A stretch of DNA of 64,000 nucleotides from the NCBI RefSeq assembly GCF_016429195.1, contig NZ_JAELUF010000003.1, positions 19,524-83,523 on the forward strand. The letters run 5' to 3'. A model generated the notes under the pieces. It saw nothing but the letters and a program-made list of their open reading frames with translations, was not told the origin of the DNA and did not search any database. The DNA is from Brevundimonas sp. ASV9. Lineage in GTDB: Bacteria; Pseudomonadota; Alphaproteobacteria; Caulobacterales; Caulobacteraceae. The translations under genes and the position numbers were made by a program. Shown one piece after another: positions 63,068 to 64,000 of the stretch. Each line of letters starts with the position of its first letter. Positions within the stretch are counted from its first letter, which is position 1.

Positions 63068-63529
63068 TCAGGAAGCTTGTTTGGCCCTCTTCTTCGGAGG
63101 CGCGCCTTTGCGCTTAGCCCCGAGCCCAATCGCCTTGGCCTGGGCGGATCTGACGGCTGAGTAGCCAGGCGCCACGATGGGATAATCGTTCGGTAGGCCG
63201 AACGCCTCGCGGTAGCTGGCCGGAGTAAAGCCTCGCGTGGTCAGATGCCGCTTGAGCGTCCTGTAGGTCTTGCCATCAAGGAATGAGATGATCCCCTCCT
63301 CCGTCACCGACTTACGGATGGCGGCGCGGTTCGGCTTCTCAAGGGCCGACTCCGTGATCGCTTCGACCTGTGGCCCAGTCAGCTGGACCAGGGCTGCATG
63401 GGTGGCGCTGATCACCTCAGGGACCGCAACGGGGTCGAGCTTGTTGTTGGCCAGGAACGCGACGACGATGTCGGCCGTCAGCGACAGCAGATCGGCTGCG
63501 CCGGCGTGTTCGTTGGGGGTGTCGGTCAT
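63068..63529 (-). CDS. MucR/Ros-family regulator lacking zinc ligands
   Basis: A 153-residue MucR-type regulator: TADIVVAFLANNKLDP (oligomerisation region), then ISFLDGKTYRTLKRHLTTRGFTPASYREAFGLPNDYPIVAPGYSAVRS and a basic tail. In typical members this finger carries two Cys and two His; here the Cys positions read as F and D and the second His is Arg, leaving one His. Zinc-free Ros/MucR homologues are known to bind DNA. It lies about 210 bases from the right repeat and may control island genes. Confidence 0.88.
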   Translation of the reverse strand: MTDTPNEHAGAADLLSLTADIVVAFLANNKLDPVAVPEVISATHAALVQLTGPQVEAITESALEKPNRAAIRKSVTEEGIISFLDGKTYRTLKRHLTTRGFTPASYREAFGLPNDYPIVAPGYSAVRSAQAKAIGLGAKRKGAPPKKRAKQAS

Positions 63530-63698
63530 CAGAGGCTCCTAGGTCTAGCCAAGCGTTGCATTTAGCCTTTGGGAAGGCAACCGCCGGCGCCGACGAGCCT
63601 CTCGTCATCGTGATCCAAATCCCCGCTGCGCCTGGGTTTGCGCGTCGGGTGCTTCCACGAGGCTTCCACGGGCGGATTTGGGGCGCGGAATTTGGTCA

Positions 63699-63733
63699 AA
63701 GAAAAACCCGCTATCCTATTGGAATAGCGGGTT
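63699..63733 (-). terminator. rho-independent terminator downstream of tRNA-fMet
   Basis: Read on the minus strand: AACCCGCTAT, nine-base loop, ATAGCGGGTT, followed by TTTCTTT. A perfect 10-bp stem with a T-tract, placed five bases beyond the tRNA 3' end. It would end the rRNA/tRNA-fMet transcript. It lies inside the island, just within the right repeat. Confidence 0.88.
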
Positions 63734-63738
63734 AAAAC

Positions 63739-63816
<78 letters not shown>

Positions 63817-63894
63817 GCAAACGGTAGTGTATCGTGAAGGAAGAACGGTTCGAGAAGGACCGCGATTGCGGTGTTTGTTCATCATCGGCTGTCC

Positions 63895-64000
63895 GCCTGG
63901 TAGACCCGGCGGCGACCTACTCTCCCGCGCCTTGAGACGAAGTACCATTGGCTCTGGAGGGCTTAACGACCGAGTTCGGAATGGGATCGGGTGGGGAACC
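63895..64000 (-). rRNA. rrf: 5S ribosomal RNA, partial (5' end beyond window)
   Basis: The minus strand contains the typical 5S core: CGAACTCGGTCGTTAAGCC-type helix III, ...TGGTACTTCGTCTCAAGGC, and GGGAGAGTAGGTCGCCGCC near the 3' end. Exact 3' end is uncertain by about ten bases. With tRNA-fMet downstream it marks the tail of an rRNA operon. Confidence 0.85.

Overview
The window is GC-rich DNA from an alphaproteobacterium, most likely Caulobacterales and probably Brevundimonas-like. This is inferred from four things: the GAAC-N7-GAAC type of SOS box, sigma-EcfG-type promoters (GGAAC-N16/17-CGTT), the imuA/imuB/dnaE2 mutagenesis set, and a MucR/Ros-family regulator. No species call can be proven from the sequence alone. 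The right edge enters the distal end of an rRNA operon read on the minus strand: a partial 5S rRNA gene followed by tRNA-fMet.

Positions 1-28 kb look like ordinary chromosome. In order they hold a SRAP-family DNA-damage protein, a DUF1810 gene, the SOS-controlled imuA-imuB pair, a SemiSWEET transporter, a DUF3182/hydrolase pair, a short stress operon with a textbook EcfG promoter, and a seven-gene minus-strand operon (7.4-13.7 kb). That operon encodes four glycosyltransferases, an acyl-CoA dehydrogenase homologue, a PIG-L deacetylase and a methyltransferase, and looks like an uncharacterised glycoconjugate or glycolipid pathway. A stress and redox block follows (13.9-21.4 kb), with three Crp/Fnr-type regulators, an isochorismatase-like hydrolase, manganese catalase, a hemerythrin-like protein, a SRPBCC protein and a zinc alcohol dehydrogenase. 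After it comes a DNA-repair block (21.6-28 kb): an SGNH esterase, exonuclease III, AlkB-like dioxygenase, DinB, and dnaE2. dnaE2 is separated from imuAB by about 21 kb.

Positions 28.3-32.05 kb are a small accessory segment: two tiny membrane proteins, an unknown gene divergent from an XRE regulator with a perfect palindromic operator between them, and a large serine recombinase. The last codons of the recombinase lie inside a copy of the tRNA-fMet 3' half.

Positions 32,009-63,784 are a genomic island of about 31.8 kb. It is bounded by perfect 46-bp direct repeats of the anticodon-loop-to-3'-end half of tRNA-fMet and carries a tyrosine integrase next to the left repeat. Cargo includes a 2898-residue RTX/FrpC-like protein with an upstream lipoprotein and a divergent type I secretion ABC transporter/HlyD adaptor pair. 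It also includes small secreted proteins and lipoproteins, a region-4-only sigma-like protein coupled to a HEPN-like protein, XRE regulators with inverted-repeat operators, a Fic protein with its own inhibitory motif, a trypsin-like protease, two unknown genes whose start codons overlap on opposite strands, a KAP-family NTPase, a membrane protein, and a MucR homologue lacking most zinc ligands. The stretch 52.4-61.3 kb has the look of a conflict/defence module. Decayed genes (a LysR remnant and a multiply frameshifted secreted protein) show accretion and turnover. The island also appears to supply the rho-independent terminator now sitting just downstream of the restored tRNA-fMet.
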